A stretch of 64,000 nt of DNA from contig NZ_CP043908.1 of the NCBI RefSeq assembly GCF_008630935.1, positions 620,001 to 684,000 on the forward strand. Direction: 5' to 3'. Origin of the DNA: Thermodesulfobacterium sp. TA1 (lineage in GTDB: Bacteria > Desulfobacterota > Thermodesulfobacteria > Thermodesulfobacteriales > Thermodesulfobacteriaceae). The position numbers were made by a program, and so were the translations under genes. Shown here piece by piece: positions 17,812-26,239 of the stretch (within the stretch, counting starts at the first letter, position 1; each line of letters begins with the position of its first letter). The notes beneath the pieces are model-generated. The model did not search any database, was not told the DNA's origin, and worked only from the letters and a program-made list of their open reading frames with translations.

Positions 17812-18299
17812 AAAAAGAGTCGCCTTGTAGTCCACCTTTTCAATTTGAAATTTTTCAAAATTGGATAATCTGTTTCTACAAAGGGATTATAAAACTTGCT
17901 TTTAATTTAGCTATTATTATTCTGATAATAAGTTTAGGAATAGGAATTTTTAAAACGATTAAGGACTTAACCCTGGTTTTTACCGAGCCTACGGTTAGGG
18001 CTAGTTTTAAAGAATTGGTAACCAACGTATTAAGTTTGATCGTAGTGCTTGAGTTGATAAGGGCCTTTGTAGACTATTTTGAGCATGAAGCAGTTAGTAT
18101 AGAAATTCTTATAGAGGCTTTGATAGCCTTTTTGATAAGAGAGTTTATGATATATCTTTTTGAAGGAAAAGCTACAGGATTCGAAGTTTTTTGGTGGGCC
18201 TTAGGGATAGTTTTGGTGGTGTTTAGTAGGTTTATTTTTGTGATTTACAAAGGAATAAGGTTTTTTAGAAAACCTATGATTAAGTCTTCACAGGAATAA
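17808..18299 (+). CDS. PsiE-like phosphate-starvation-inducible membrane protein
   Basis: 163 residues with about four membrane helices (LAFNLAIIILIISLGIGIF, VLSLIVVLELIRAFVDYF, ILIEALIAFLIREFMIYLF, FWWALGIVLVVFSRFIFVIY). The acidic helix LELIRAFVDYFEHE resembles the conserved block of the PsiE/DUF2127-type family. Function is unknown; in E. coli psiE is induced by phosphate starvation. No PHO-type repeat is visible upstream, since the gene starts inside thpR (ATGA overlap). Assigned by similarity of pattern only. Confidence 0.65.
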   Translation: MKKESPCSPPFQFEIFQNWIICFYKGIIKLAFNLAIIILIISLGIGIFKTIKDLTLVFTEPTVRASFKELVTNVLSLIVVLELIRAFVDYFEHEAVSIEILIEALIAFLIREFMIYLFEGKATGFEVFWWALGIVLVVFSRFIFVIYKGIRFFRKPMIKSSQE

Positions 18300-18301
18300 G
18301 T

Positions 18302-19942
18302 ATGTCTCTTAAATTAAGGTTTTTTCTTGTAGTTCTGTTCTTAGGTCTGATAGTAGTAGCAGGTAAAGAGGTATTAACCTATGAAGGTTCTTCTAATAAG
18401 CATCTTTCTAAGGATTATGGAGATGCTTTGGTTATAGGAGCCATATCCGATGCAAGCGTGATGGTTCCGATGATAGCTACAGATGTTATGAGTCACACGA
18501 TAGGAGGGCACTTATTTTTAGGGGTGGTCAAGTATGGACCTGACCTTAATCTTGTAGGAGAACTCGCTGAAAGATTTGAAATATCCGAAGACCAAAGAAC
18601 GATAACTTTTTATTTAAGAAAAGGGGTAAAATGGAGTGATGGGGTTGAAGTAACCTCAGAAGACATAGCTTTTGGCTATAGGTTGATTACCGACCCGAAA
18701 ATTCCTACTCCTTATGCCAGCGATTTTCAGGAAGTAGAAAAGTTTGAGGTGCTTGACCCTTACACTTTTAGGGTTACCTATAAAAAACCTTTTGCTTTAG
18801 CCCTTTCTTCTTGGGGTAACCTGGTGGTCCTCCCTAAACACTTGCTTGAAGGCAAAGACCTTGATTATTTAAGAAATGTCTTTGGTAGAAAACCTGTAGG
18901 TAATGGGCCTTTTATGTTGGTTCATTGGAAACCTCAACAGGAAATCCTTCTAAAGGCTAACCCGCTTTATTACAAAGGTAGACCCTATTTAAACTATCTT
19001 ATCTATCGCATCATTCCTGACCCTACCACCCTTTTTATGGAGCTTCGTTCTGGAGGCATAGATTGGGTACCTCTAACCCCACTTCAATACTTAAAGCTCC
19101 AAAAAGAAAAAGAAGTAGAAAAATTTTTTCAGGTATATAAATATCCGGCTTTTTCTTTTACTTACATAGGGTATAATTTAGCCCATCCTTTTTTTAAGGA
19201 TCAAAGGGTAAGAAAGGCCCTATGTTTGGCTATAGACAAACATAAGATAGTTAAAGGTGCACTCTTAGGGCAAGGGATCCCTGCTTACGGTCCCTATAAA
19301 CCAGATGCTTGGTTTTACAATCCAGAAATAGAAAAAAGTTGTCCTTACGATCCACAAAAAGCCTTAGCTCTTCTTTTTGAGGCAGGGTTTAAGAAAAACG
19401 AAAAAGGGCTTTTAGAAAAGGACGGAAAGATTTTTGAGTTTACTTTGTTAGTAAATCAGGGGAATCTTCCGAGGCTACTAGCTGCCCAGATCGTACAACA
19501 AGAACTTTTTAAAATAGGAATAAAGGTAAACATCAGGACTTTAGAATGGACTACCCTTATTCATCAGTTTATAGATAAAAGAAGGTTTGAAGCCGTGATT
19601 TTAGGATGGTCTACCGGACCTGATCCAGACCTTTATGACATCTTTCATTCCTCTAAAAAGAACTCCCCTGGACTAAATTTTGTGGGTTATGTTAATCCTG
19701 AGCTTGATAAACTTTTAGAAGAAGGAAGATATACTTTAGATAAAAAAAGACGAAAAAAGATCTATGCAAAGATACAAGAAATTTTAGCAGAAGACCAACC
19801 TTATACCTTTCTTTATATTCCGATGAGTTTAGAGGCTATAAGTGTTAGGATTCAAGAAGTTAAAACTTCGGCCATAGGCATAGGCTATAATTTAGAAGAA
19901 TGGTGGGTCCCTAAAGAAAAACAAAAATATTTAATACCATGA
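18302..19942 (+). CDS. family 5 extracellular solute-binding protein (peptide/oligopeptide type)
   Basis: 546 residues with an N-terminal hydrophobic segment (about residues 5-22) serving as signal or anchor. The domain is SBP_bac_5: FYLRKGVKWSDGVEVTSEDIAFGY near residue 100, then PVGNGPFMLVHWKP and DQRVRKALCLAIDKHKIV, and later GWSTGPDPDLYDIFHS. Such proteins feed Opp/Dpp ABC importers or bind other large ligands. No permease or ATPase gene is adjacent, so this is an orphan binding protein. It is 2 bases after the psiE-like stop and 16 bases before gpsA. Confidence 0.85.
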   Translation: MSLKLRFFLVVLFLGLIVVAGKEVLTYEGSSNKHLSKDYGDALVIGAISDASVMVPMIATDVMSHTIGGHLFLGVVKYGPDLNLVGELAERFEISEDQRTITFYLRKGVKWSDGVEVTSEDIAFGYRLITDPKIPTPYASDFQEVEKFEVLDPYTFRVTYKKPFALALSSWGNLVVLPKHLLEGKDLDYLRNVFGRKPVGNGPFMLVHWKPQQEILLKANPLYYKGRPYLNYLIYRIIPDPTTLFMELRSGGIDWVPLTPLQYLKLQKEKEVEKFFQVYKYPAFSFTYIGYNLAHPFFKDQRVRKALCLAIDKHKIVKGALLGQGIPAYGPYKPDAWFYNPEIEKSCPYDPQKALALLFEAGFKKNEKGLLEKDGKIFEFTLLVNQGNLPRLLAAQIVQQELFKIGIKVNIRTLEWTTLIHQFIDKRRFEAVILGWSTGPDPDLYDIFHSSKKNSPGLNFVGYVNPELDKLLEEGRYTLDKKRRKKIYAKIQEILAEDQPYTFLYIPMSLEAISVRIQEVKTSAIGIGYNLEEWWVPKEKQKYLIP

Positions 19943-19958
19943 TAAGAGGCGTAGCCAT

Positions 19959-20972
19959 ATGAAAAAGATTACCATCATCGGAGGAGGAAGCTGGGGAACA
20001 GCCTTAGGTAAAGTGTTAGCCTCAAAAGAAATAGAAGTTTCTCTTTTAGTAAGAAGAGAGGTAGTTTGTGATAGTATTAACAAGGAAAAAGAAAATCCTT
20101 TTTACCTCCCAGGGATTAAACTTCCGAAAAAACTGAAGGCTACCTTAGACCTAGAGGAGGCTTTTGGTAATTCTGAAGCGGTTTTTTGGGTAATTCCTTC
20201 TCATACTTTGAGACAGATGTTAGAAGGATTAAAACCTTTAGCTGAAAGAGTAAAATATCATGTTTCTGCTATCAAAGGGATAGATCTTGAAACTCAAAAA
20301 ACACCTTACCATATTCTAAGAGAAGGTCTACCTGATGGTTGCGAAGTGATGGTGTTAGGTGGACCTTCTTTTGCCAAAGAAGTAGCTAAAGAGCTTCCTA
20401 CAGCCGTGGTTTTAGCTGGAGAAAAAGAAGACGAGACAAAAAAGATACAGGAGTTGATAGCCCAGCCTTATTTTAGGGTTTATAGAAGCGAAGATCCTAT
20501 AGGAGTAGAGATAGCAGGAGCCCTGAAAAACGTGATAGCCATAGCCTCTGGGATTTGTGACGGACTTCAATTAGGATTAAACGCCAGAGCTTCTTTAATA
20601 ACCCGAGGACTTATAGAAATGATACGGTTAGGCACTAAACTAGGAGGAAAACTTCACACTTTTTATGGTCTCGCAGGTCTTGGAGACTTAGTTTTAACTT
20701 GCACCGGAGCCCTTTCTCGTAACTATCAGGTAGGTTATAGAATAGGAAAAGGGGAAAAACTGGAGGATATCCTTAAAAGTCTAAGAGAAGTAGCAGAAGG
20801 GGTAAAAACTTCTAAGGTAGTAAAGAATTTAGCCTATAAATTAAAAGTAGAAATGCCCATCTGCGAAGAGGTCTATCAAGTTTTGTTTGAAAAAGAGAGC
20901 CCTCAAAAGTGTTTAAAAAGGCTTCTTTCAAGAGGGCTTAAAAAAGAGTTTGAGGGTTGTTTAGTATTGTAG
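19959..20972 (+). CDS. gpsA: NAD(P)-dependent glycerol-3-phosphate dehydrogenase
   Basis: 337 residues. The N-terminal dinucleotide motif is GGGSWGTALGKVLA. Downstream are HVSAIKGID, GGPSFAKEVAKELPTAVVLA, GALKNVIAIASGICDGL with the catalytic lysine, and GLAGLGDLVLTCTGALSRNYQVG. All are GpsA blocks. The enzyme reduces dihydroxyacetone phosphate to sn-glycerol-3-phosphate for ester-lipid synthesis. It is the last gene of the long plus-strand run that starts at speD or xerD. Confidence 0.94.
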   Translation: MKKITIIGGGSWGTALGKVLASKEIEVSLLVRREVVCDSINKEKENPFYLPGIKLPKKLKATLDLEEAFGNSEAVFWVIPSHTLRQMLEGLKPLAERVKYHVSAIKGIDLETQKTPYHILREGLPDGCEVMVLGGPSFAKEVAKELPTAVVLAGEKEDETKKIQELIAQPYFRVYRSEDPIGVEIAGALKNVIAIASGICDGLQLGLNARASLITRGLIEMIRLGTKLGGKLHTFYGLAGLGDLVLTCTGALSRNYQVGYRIGKGEKLEDILKSLREVAEGVKTSKVVKNLAYKLKVEMPICEEVYQVLFEKESPQKCLKRLLSRGLKKEFEGCLVL

Positions 20973-20986
20973 TTTTTAAATTTTTG

Positions 20987-21001
20987 TGATATATTTTAAA
21001 A
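20987..21001 (+). promoter_or_regulatory. extended -10 promoter of the DsrE-like gene
   Basis: TGATATATTTTAAAA contains an extended -10 (TG, then TATATT at 20990-20995) and is identical to the 15-mer at 4823-4837 upstream of speD. There is no good -35 hexamer; the upstream bases are T-rich. The gene start at 21024 lies 23 bases downstream. Confidence 0.4.
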
Positions 21002-21023
21002 AAACTTGGTAGGGGAGGGAAAT

Positions 21024-21365
21024 ATGGGATTAAGGCTTTTACTGCATGTTCCCCAGTCTGACAGGTTTATGCCAGCCCTTAAGATGGCCAAAAACTTTCT
21101 TAACGCCTGTACTTCTGAAGAAAAACCTTTAGTTAAAATCATCGTAAACTTTGAAGGAATAACCGTTTTAAAAGATTTTAGTCCATATAGTGAACTTTTT
21201 AACGAGCTTCTCGGTTTGGGTGGAGAGGTTTATTTTTGTGAAAACGCCTTAAAAGGATTTAATCTTTCTTTAGATATGGTGCCTAAAGGGGGCAAGACTG
21301 TTCCTGCAGGCATCAAAGCCCTTGTTGAGTTACAAAAAGAAGGTTATGCCTATGTAAGGGCTTAA
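21024..21365 (+). CDS. DsrE-family small sulfur-transfer-like protein
   Basis: About 113 residues. The pattern GLRLLLHVPQSDRFMPALKMAKNF, then GGEVYFCENALKGFNL and VPAGIKALVELQKEGYAYV, is that of single-domain DsrE/YchN-type proteins, with one conserved cysteine in FCENAL. Relatives carry or relay sulfane sulfur, or have unknown roles. I start at the ATG 21024 behind AGGGGAGGG; an in-frame TTG at 21006 lies upstream of that ribosome site. Its stop shares bases with the stop of the convergent parB (TTAA, 21362-21365). Confidence 0.78.
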   Translation: MGLRLLLHVPQSDRFMPALKMAKNFLNACTSEEKPLVKIIVNFEGITVLKDFSPYSELFNELLGLGGEVYFCENALKGFNLSLDMVPKGGKTVPAGIKALVELQKEGYAYVRA

Positions 21366-22240
21366 TAATTTCCAAAGGCTTTTTTAAGCCCTTCTATAAA
21401 ATCTTCGACCCTTTCTATTTCGTCAAACTCAAAGATAAAATAAGTTTTCTTTTTTTGCACCTTTACATTAACTTTTGTTCCTATCAACTTGCTTATTTCT
21501 TCAGAAAGATATAAAAGGTTAGGGTCAGGTTGCTTAACCTTTTCCGGTTTTTTTTCTGCTAAGAGTTTATTTACCAGTCTTTCGGTTTCTCTTACCGAGA
21601 GCCCTTTTTGTAAAATGAGGTTTCTTACAGTTAATTGTTGTTCTTTGGAACTTAAAGAAAGAAGGGCTTTGGCATGACCTACCGTGAGTCTTTCTTCCAA
21701 AAGGTCCTGCTGAATTTCTTGAGGGAGGTTAAGTAGCCTTAATAGATTAGCTATAGTAGCACGGTCTTTCCCTACCTTAGCCGCGATTTCTTCTTGAGTA
21801 TAACCAAATTTTTCCGCAAGGTTTTTGTAAGCTATGGCTTCTTCTAAAGGATTTAGGTTTTTTCTTTGAAGGTTTTCTATCAAGGCAACTATCAAAACCT
21901 CTTCGTCAGAAAGGTTTTTAACGATAGCAGGAACCTCAGTGAGTCCTGCTTTTTTAGAGGCTCTAAGCCTGCGTTCACCTGCTATACATTCAAAAAGTCC
22001 CTCTCCTTTTTCACGCACCAAAATAGGTTGTAAAACCCCTTTTTCTTTAATAGATTTTACTAACTCTTCGAACTCTTCGTCTTCCTTATAGACCAATCTT
22101 GGTTGCAGTTGAGAAAAAAGGATTTGGTCTATCGGAATAAATCTTATCCCTCCGTAAGAAGGTTTTTCTTGTAAAGAGATTTCTTGGTCTATGTCAGGGA
22201 TTAATTCAGAAAGTCCTTTGCCAAGTGCTTTTCTTTTCAT
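21362..22240 (-). CDS. parB: chromosome partitioning protein ParB / Spo0J
   Basis: 292 residues. The start MKRKALGKGLSELIP is the conserved ParB N-terminus. The CTP-binding core has LQPRL, LVKSIKEKGVLQPILVR and IAGERRLRASKKAGL; the helix-turn-helix segment follows (YTQEEIAAKVGKDRATIANLLRLL) and then a Lys-rich linker and dimer domain. It binds parS and spreads by CTP-gated clamping. The usual partner parA is not adjacent; here parB ends an operon with gatCA, thiD and mnmE. I did not find a clear parS palindrome in the window. Confidence 0.93.
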   Translation of the reverse strand: MKRKALGKGLSELIPDIDQEISLQEKPSYGGIRFIPIDQILFSQLQPRLVYKEDEEFEELVKSIKEKGVLQPILVREKGEGLFECIAGERRLRASKKAGLTEVPAIVKNLSDEEVLIVALIENLQRKNLNPLEEAIAYKNLAEKFGYTQEEIAAKVGKDRATIANLLRLLNLPQEIQQDLLEERLTVGHAKALLSLSSKEQQLTVRNLILQKGLSVRETERLVNKLLAEKKPEKVKQPDPNLLYLSEEISKLIGTKVNVKVQKKKTYFIFEFDEIERVEDFIEGLKKAFGNY

Positions 22241-22244
22241 CTTG

Positions 22245-23714
22245 CTAACCCTTTATCAGAGGGGGAATAAATTTTTGGTCTATCAGTTTTTCGATTTGAT
22301 AGGCAAGACTAAAAAGCAAGTCTTCTCTAAAATGGGGTCCTATTATCTGAAGTCCTATGGGAAGTCCTTCAGAGTTAAGACCTATTGGAAGACTGATACC
22401 AGGAAGACCTGCTAAATTAACCGGAATAGTAAAGATGTCAGAAAGATACATCTGTAATGGGTCAGTAATCTTTTCTCCTATCTTAAAAGGTGGGGTAGGG
22501 GTAACAGGGGTGATTAGTAAGTCAACTTCTTTAAAAGCTTCTAAAAAGTCTCTCAGAATAAGGGTCCTTACCTTAGAGGCTTTGAGATAAAAGGCATCAT
22601 AGTATCCGGCAGAAAGGGCATAGGTTCCTATCATAATCCTTCTTTTTACTTCTTTTCCAAAACCTTTAGCCCTGGTCTTTTTATACATATCTATCAGATT
22701 AGAACTTTCTATTCTTAACCCATATTTAACTCCATCATAACGAGCTAAGTTAGAAGAAGCCTCAGCAGGGGCGATGATATAATAAGTAGCCACTGCATAT
22801 TCTGTATGAGGCAGAGAGACTTCTTTTATTTCGTGGGTTTTTTTTAGGGCTTCTACTACTTCCTCTATTTTTTGTTTTATCTCAGGGTCCATCTCGGTTT
22901 GCATATATTCCTTAGGAAGGCCTATCTTGAATTTAGTTTTTTCGTTTTGATGTATAATCTGTAAATAGTCTGGGATAGGAACTTCAGCAGAGGTTGAATC
23001 CTTTTCATCTTTGCCTGCGATAGTCTTTAAAAGAATGGCAGTATCTTCTACTGTAAGTCCAAAGGGACCTATTTGATCTAAAGAAGAAGCAAAGGCTACC
23101 AAACCATAACGGGAAACAAGCCCATAAGTAGGTTTTAGACCAACCACTCCGCAAAAGGCTGCAGGTTGTCTAATAGAACCTCCGGTATCAGAACCTAAAG
23201 ACCCAAGCCCCATCCTTACCGCCACCGCCGCAGCAGAACCACCTGAAGAACCTCCAGGAACCCTTTCTAAATCCCAAGGGTTTCGGGTCGTAAAAAAAGC
23301 TGAATTTTCGGTAGAAGAACCCATAGCAAACTCATCTAAGTTAGTTTTACCTATAAACACCGCCCCTTCAGTCCTTAATTTTTCAATAACCGTAGCCTCA
23401 TAAGGGGCAATGTAGTTTTCTAAAATTTTAGAGGCACAAGTAGTAGGATATCCTTTGATGCAGATATTATCCTTTATAGAAAGAGGTATCCCTAAAAGGC
23501 TTCCTTTTTCTCCCTTTTTTCTTTTTTCATCTGATTCTTTTGCTTGTAAAAGGGCCTCTTCCTTAAAAAGATGCAAAAAAGCCTTAATTTTAGGGTCAAT
23601 CCCCTCAATCTGTTTAAATGTCTCTTCTACTAATTCAGTCGCGCTTATTTTTCCTTTTTCCATTAATTCTAAAGCTTCTTTTATCGTAAGGTTGGTTAAA
23701 TCAGTCTTTGCCAT
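22245..23714 (-). CDS. gatA: aspartyl/glutamyl-tRNA(Asn/Gln) amidotransferase subunit A
   Basis: 489 residues, full length. The amidase Ser-cisSer-Lys triad is visible: Lys in [13 protein letters not shown], cis-Ser and Ser in [17 protein letters not shown] and [13 protein letters not shown]. GatA supplies ammonia from glutamine so that GatB can amidate misacylated Glu-tRNA(Gln) or Asp-tRNA(Asn). gatC lies immediately upstream on the same strand; gatB is not in this window. Confidence 0.96.
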   Translation of the reverse strand: MAKTDLTNLTIKEALELMEKGKISATELVEETFKQIEGIDPKIKAFLHLFKEEALLQAKESDEKRKKGEKGSLLGIPLSIKDNICIKGYPTTCASKILENYIAPYEATVIEKLRTEGAVFIGKTNLDEFAMGSSTENSAFFTTRNPWDLERVPGGSSGGSAAAVAVRMGLGSLGSDTGGSIRQPAAFCGVVGLKPTYGLVSRYGLVAFASSLDQIGPFGLTVEDTAILLKTIAGKDEKDSTSAEVPIPDYLQIIHQNEKTKFKIGLPKEYMQTEMDPEIKQKIEEVVEALKKTHEIKEVSLPHTEYAVATYYIIAPAEASSNLARYDGVKYGLRIESSNLIDMYKKTRAKGFGKEVKRRIMIGTYALSAGYYDAFYLKASKVRTLILRDFLEAFKEVDLLITPVTPTPPFKIGEKITDPLQMYLSDIFTIPVNLAGLPGISLPIGLNSEGLPIGLQIIGPHFREDLLFSLAYQIEKLIDQKFIPPLIKG

Positions 23715-23732
23715 CTTTCACCTCTCTTGTTT

Positions 23733-24029
23733 TTATGAAGGAGCTTTTACTACCTTAGACACTACTATCATGTTGTCTTTGGTCTTAGGAGCGTTAGCTA
23801 ATAAACCTTCTATGTTTTCAAAAGGTTTAACCTTGTCTTCTCTATAAGGGGTAGGAAGTTTGATGGCATGAAAAGTAGGAGGAACGTCTTTGGTATCTAA
23901 AGTTTGTAAGGTTTTGAAATAGTCTAATATTTTAGAAAGTTCTTCCGAAAACTTTTTAGCCTCCTCTTCCTCAAACTCAAGCCGACATAAATGGGCGATT
24001 TTTAACACCTCTTCTAAAGAAATAGGCAT
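23733..24029 (-). CDS. gatC: aspartyl/glutamyl-tRNA amidotransferase subunit C
   Basis: 98 residues, normal for GatC. The typical start SLEEVLKIAHLCRLEFEEEEAKKFSEE and the later DVPPTFH and YREDKVKP blocks are present. GatC wraps and stabilises the GatA-GatB complex. It overlaps the end of thiD by 16 bases and precedes gatA by 18, consistent with one operon. Confidence 0.94.
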   Translation of the reverse strand: MPISLEEVLKIAHLCRLEFEEEEAKKFSEELSKILDYFKTLQTLDTKDVPPTFHAIKLPTPYREDKVKPFENIEGLLANAPKTKDNMIVVSKVVKAPS

Positions 24030-24787
24030 AGCTTACCTCCTAAAGGATTGACCGTTCCTTTTTTGAGATATAAGTATAACCAATTTTTGGCTTTTTTAAA
24101 GGCAAAAAAAGGAGAAGCCCCTTTAACTAAAAATCCCAAAAGACTTGAAGAAAAGGCACATCCTGTGCCATGGAACTCAAAGGCTAACTTTTTTTTACCT
24201 AAGAAAGCCTTTTTTTCTGCAGAAAAAAAACAGTCATAAATCTTATCCTTTTTCTGGTATCCTGTAATAATCACCTGTTTACACCCATATCCTAAAAGGG
24301 TTTTTCCTGCTTTTTCTAAATCTTTGAGATTTTTTAGTTCTGTTTGAGTAAGAAGTGAGGCTTCGTAAAGATTAGGGGTGATAAAGTCTAAAAGAGGAAG
24401 TAAATTTTTTTTTACTAAAGGTAAAAATTCCTCAGAAGAAAAAAGAGGATGGTTCAACGTAGCTTTAAGTACAGGGTCATAGACTATGGCTAAACCTTCA
24501 GAGTGATATTTTTTAAGATAAAAAAGTAATACTTCTAATATCTCACAAGAGCCAATCATTCCTATCTTAATTCCCTTTACAGGCAGGTCAGAAAATACAA
24601 GTTTTAAAGCTCTCTCAAAGTAATTAACGTCTACAGGGGTCCAACCTTCAAAAACCGAGGTGTTTTGTAGGGTAAGGGTAGTAGGAATTCCACCTCCTTT
24701 TAAACCTAACAAAGAAAAAACCTTGATATCCATGAGGATACCTGCTCCACCTGAAGGGTCAAAACCTGCTAAAGACAGGACGAACAT
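24014..24787 (-). CDS. thiD: hydroxymethylpyrimidine/phosphomethylpyrimidine kinase
   Basis: 257 residues, ribokinase-like fold. It starts with LSLAGFDPSGGAGILMDIKVF, the substrate and Gly-rich motif of ThiD, and has VYDPVLKAT and FITPNLYEASLL. The anion-hole motif appears as FHGTGCAFSSSLLGFL. It phosphorylates HMP and HMP-P for thiamine synthesis. No TPP riboswitch is expected or seen, because the gene sits 14 bases behind mnmE. The body is slightly divergent and low in similarity around residues 160-190. Confidence 0.85.
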   Translation of the reverse strand: MFVLSLAGFDPSGGAGILMDIKVFSLLGLKGGGIPTTLTLQNTSVFEGWTPVDVNYFERALKLVFSDLPVKGIKIGMIGSCEILEVLLFYLKKYHSEGLAIVYDPVLKATLNHPLFSSEEFLPLVKKNLLPLLDFITPNLYEASLLTQTELKNLKDLEKAGKTLLGYGCKQVIITGYQKKDKIYDCFFSAEKKAFLGKKKLAFEFHGTGCAFSSSLLGFLVKGASPFFAFKKAKNWLYLYLKKGTVNPLGGKLCLFL

Positions 24788-24801
24788 TTAAACTTCTCCG
24801 A

Positions 24802-26202
24802 TTATTTACCTATACAAAAGGTACAAAAGATTTTGGTTAAGAGGTCTTCGGTGGTAATTTCTCCTATTATTTCAGAAAGGGCAGAAATAGCTTCTCTTAG
24901 CTCTATAGCAATGATTTCAGGAAGGGGGTTAGGTTTTTTAAGCTCTTTTAAGGCGTTTCCTAAACATTTTATCGCTTTTTCTAAGTCTACTTTTTGCCTT
25001 AAGTTAGGTACTACCTCAGGTATTTCTGGTTCTTTACCTCCTGTGATCTTTTCAAAAATTTTTTTCCCAAGAAGGTCCAAGTTGGTACCATCTTTTACAG
25101 AAATGGCTAAATAATCGTTTATTTTCCAGTTAGCAAGCTCTTTTTCCCAATCTTTTAAATAGTTAGGTTTCAAATCTATTTTATTGAGCAAAATTAAATG
25201 AGGGTATGGTTTCACTTCTTCAAAAATTTCTCTTTCTTCTTCAGAAGGAGGGGAGCTTACATCTAACAAAAACAGAATAAGGTCTGCCTCTTTAAACTTG
25301 TTTTTAGCCCTTTCTACTCCTATTTTTTCTACCGGGTCTTCTGTAGGTCTTATTCCTGCAGTATCAATAAGCTTAACCGGAAGCCCTTCGATAGTAGCCT
25401 CTTCTTCTAAGAAGTCTCTGGTAGTTCCAGGAATAGGGGTTACTATAGCCCTTTCTTCTTTCAACAAGACATTCATCAAAGAAGATTTGCCTACGTTAGG
25501 TTTTCCTGCTATCACTAAACTGATCCCTTCTTTGTAGACCTTACCTTCTTGATAATTTTTAATAAGTTTTTCTAATTCTGGTATAATTTGGGAGCTTATT
25601 TTTTCAATAAGTAAAGGCGGAGAAAGAATTTCGAGGTCCTCTTCTGGGAAGTCTATGGCGCTTTCTACCTGGGCCAATAGATCTAAAAGGTTCTCTTTTA
25701 TCTGGTTTATTTTTTCAGAAAGCTTACCTAAAAGGACATTTAAAGAAAGCTGTAAAGCCTTTTCGGATTTAGCTGAGATTAATTCTTGGATTGCCTCAGC
25801 TTGAGAAAGGTCGATCCTTCCGTTTAAATAAGCCCTTAAAGTAAACTCCCCTGGTTGAGCAGGTCTTGCTCCAGCTTTTAATACCAATTCCAATATTTTT
25901 TTTAAAATAAAAGAACCGCTGTGGGCATAAATCTCTACTACATCTTCTTTAGTATATGTTTTAGGTTTTTGCATATAAACAGCCATAACTTCATCTATTA
26001 CCTTTTCTGTTTCTGGGTCTACGATAAAACCATAATGAAGGCGGTGCGATTGAAAGGAAGCTTTAGGGTTTTTAGGTCTAAAGATTCGCTTCAAGATAGA
26101 TAAAGAGGCCTCACCGCTTATCTTGATGACACCTATAGCCCCCCTTCCTAAAGGGGTAGCGATGGCTGCTATGGTGTCTTCAGGATAAAGTTTAGGCTCC
26201 AT
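24802..26202 (-). CDS. mnmE: tRNA modification GTPase MnmE (TrmE)
   Basis: 466 residues. The N-terminal tetrahydrofolate-binding domain (about 1-120) begins DTIAAIATPLGRGAIGVIKISG. The inserted GTPase domain has G1 GKPNVGKSSLMN, G2/G3 region TPIPGTTRDF and DTAGI, and G4 LNKIDL. The C-terminal FCIGK is the catalytic Cys motif. With MnmG it builds the cmnm5 group on U34 of tRNAs. mnmG is not in the window. The 37-base gap upstream (26203-26239) holds a strong hairpin. Confidence 0.96.
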   Translation of the reverse strand: MEPKLYPEDTIAAIATPLGRGAIGVIKISGEASLSILKRIFRPKNPKASFQSHRLHYGFIVDPETEKVIDEVMAVYMQKPKTYTKEDVVEIYAHSGSFILKKILELVLKAGARPAQPGEFTLRAYLNGRIDLSQAEAIQELISAKSEKALQLSLNVLLGKLSEKINQIKENLLDLLAQVESAIDFPEEDLEILSPPLLIEKISSQIIPELEKLIKNYQEGKVYKEGISLVIAGKPNVGKSSLMNVLLKEERAIVTPIPGTTRDFLEEEATIEGLPVKLIDTAGIRPTEDPVEKIGVERAKNKFKEADLILFLLDVSSPPSEEEREIFEEVKPYPHLILLNKIDLKPNYLKDWEKELANWKINDYLAISVKDGTNLDLLGKKIFEKITGGKEPEIPEVVPNLRQKVDLEKAIKCLGNALKELKKPNPLPEIIAIELREAISALSEIIGEITTEDLLTKIFCTFCIGK

Positions 26203-26211
26203 AAAACATCA

Positions 26212-26232
26212 GGGGGGAAGCCCCCCTTTTTT
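26212..26232 (+). terminator. G6/C6 hairpin followed by six T, oriented against the flanking genes
   Basis: GGGGGG (26212-26217), a three-base loop, CCCCCC (26221-26226) and TTTTTT (26227-26232) form a textbook intrinsic terminator reading on the plus strand, yet both flanking genes (jag, mnmE) are on the minus strand. Read on the minus strand the hairpin is followed by TGATGTTTT, a weaker U-tract, so partial attenuation between jag and mnmE is possible. Confidence 0.55.
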
Positions 26233-26239
26233 AAACCTA

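Noticed and set aside
23455-23847. 130-residue plus-strand frame opposite gatA/gatC
   Set aside because: Shadow of the real genes gatA and gatC on the other strand; Ser/Lys composition with no motif.
24788-24801. TPP riboswitch before thiD
   Set aside because: There is just a 14-base gap to mnmE, too short for any riboswitch.
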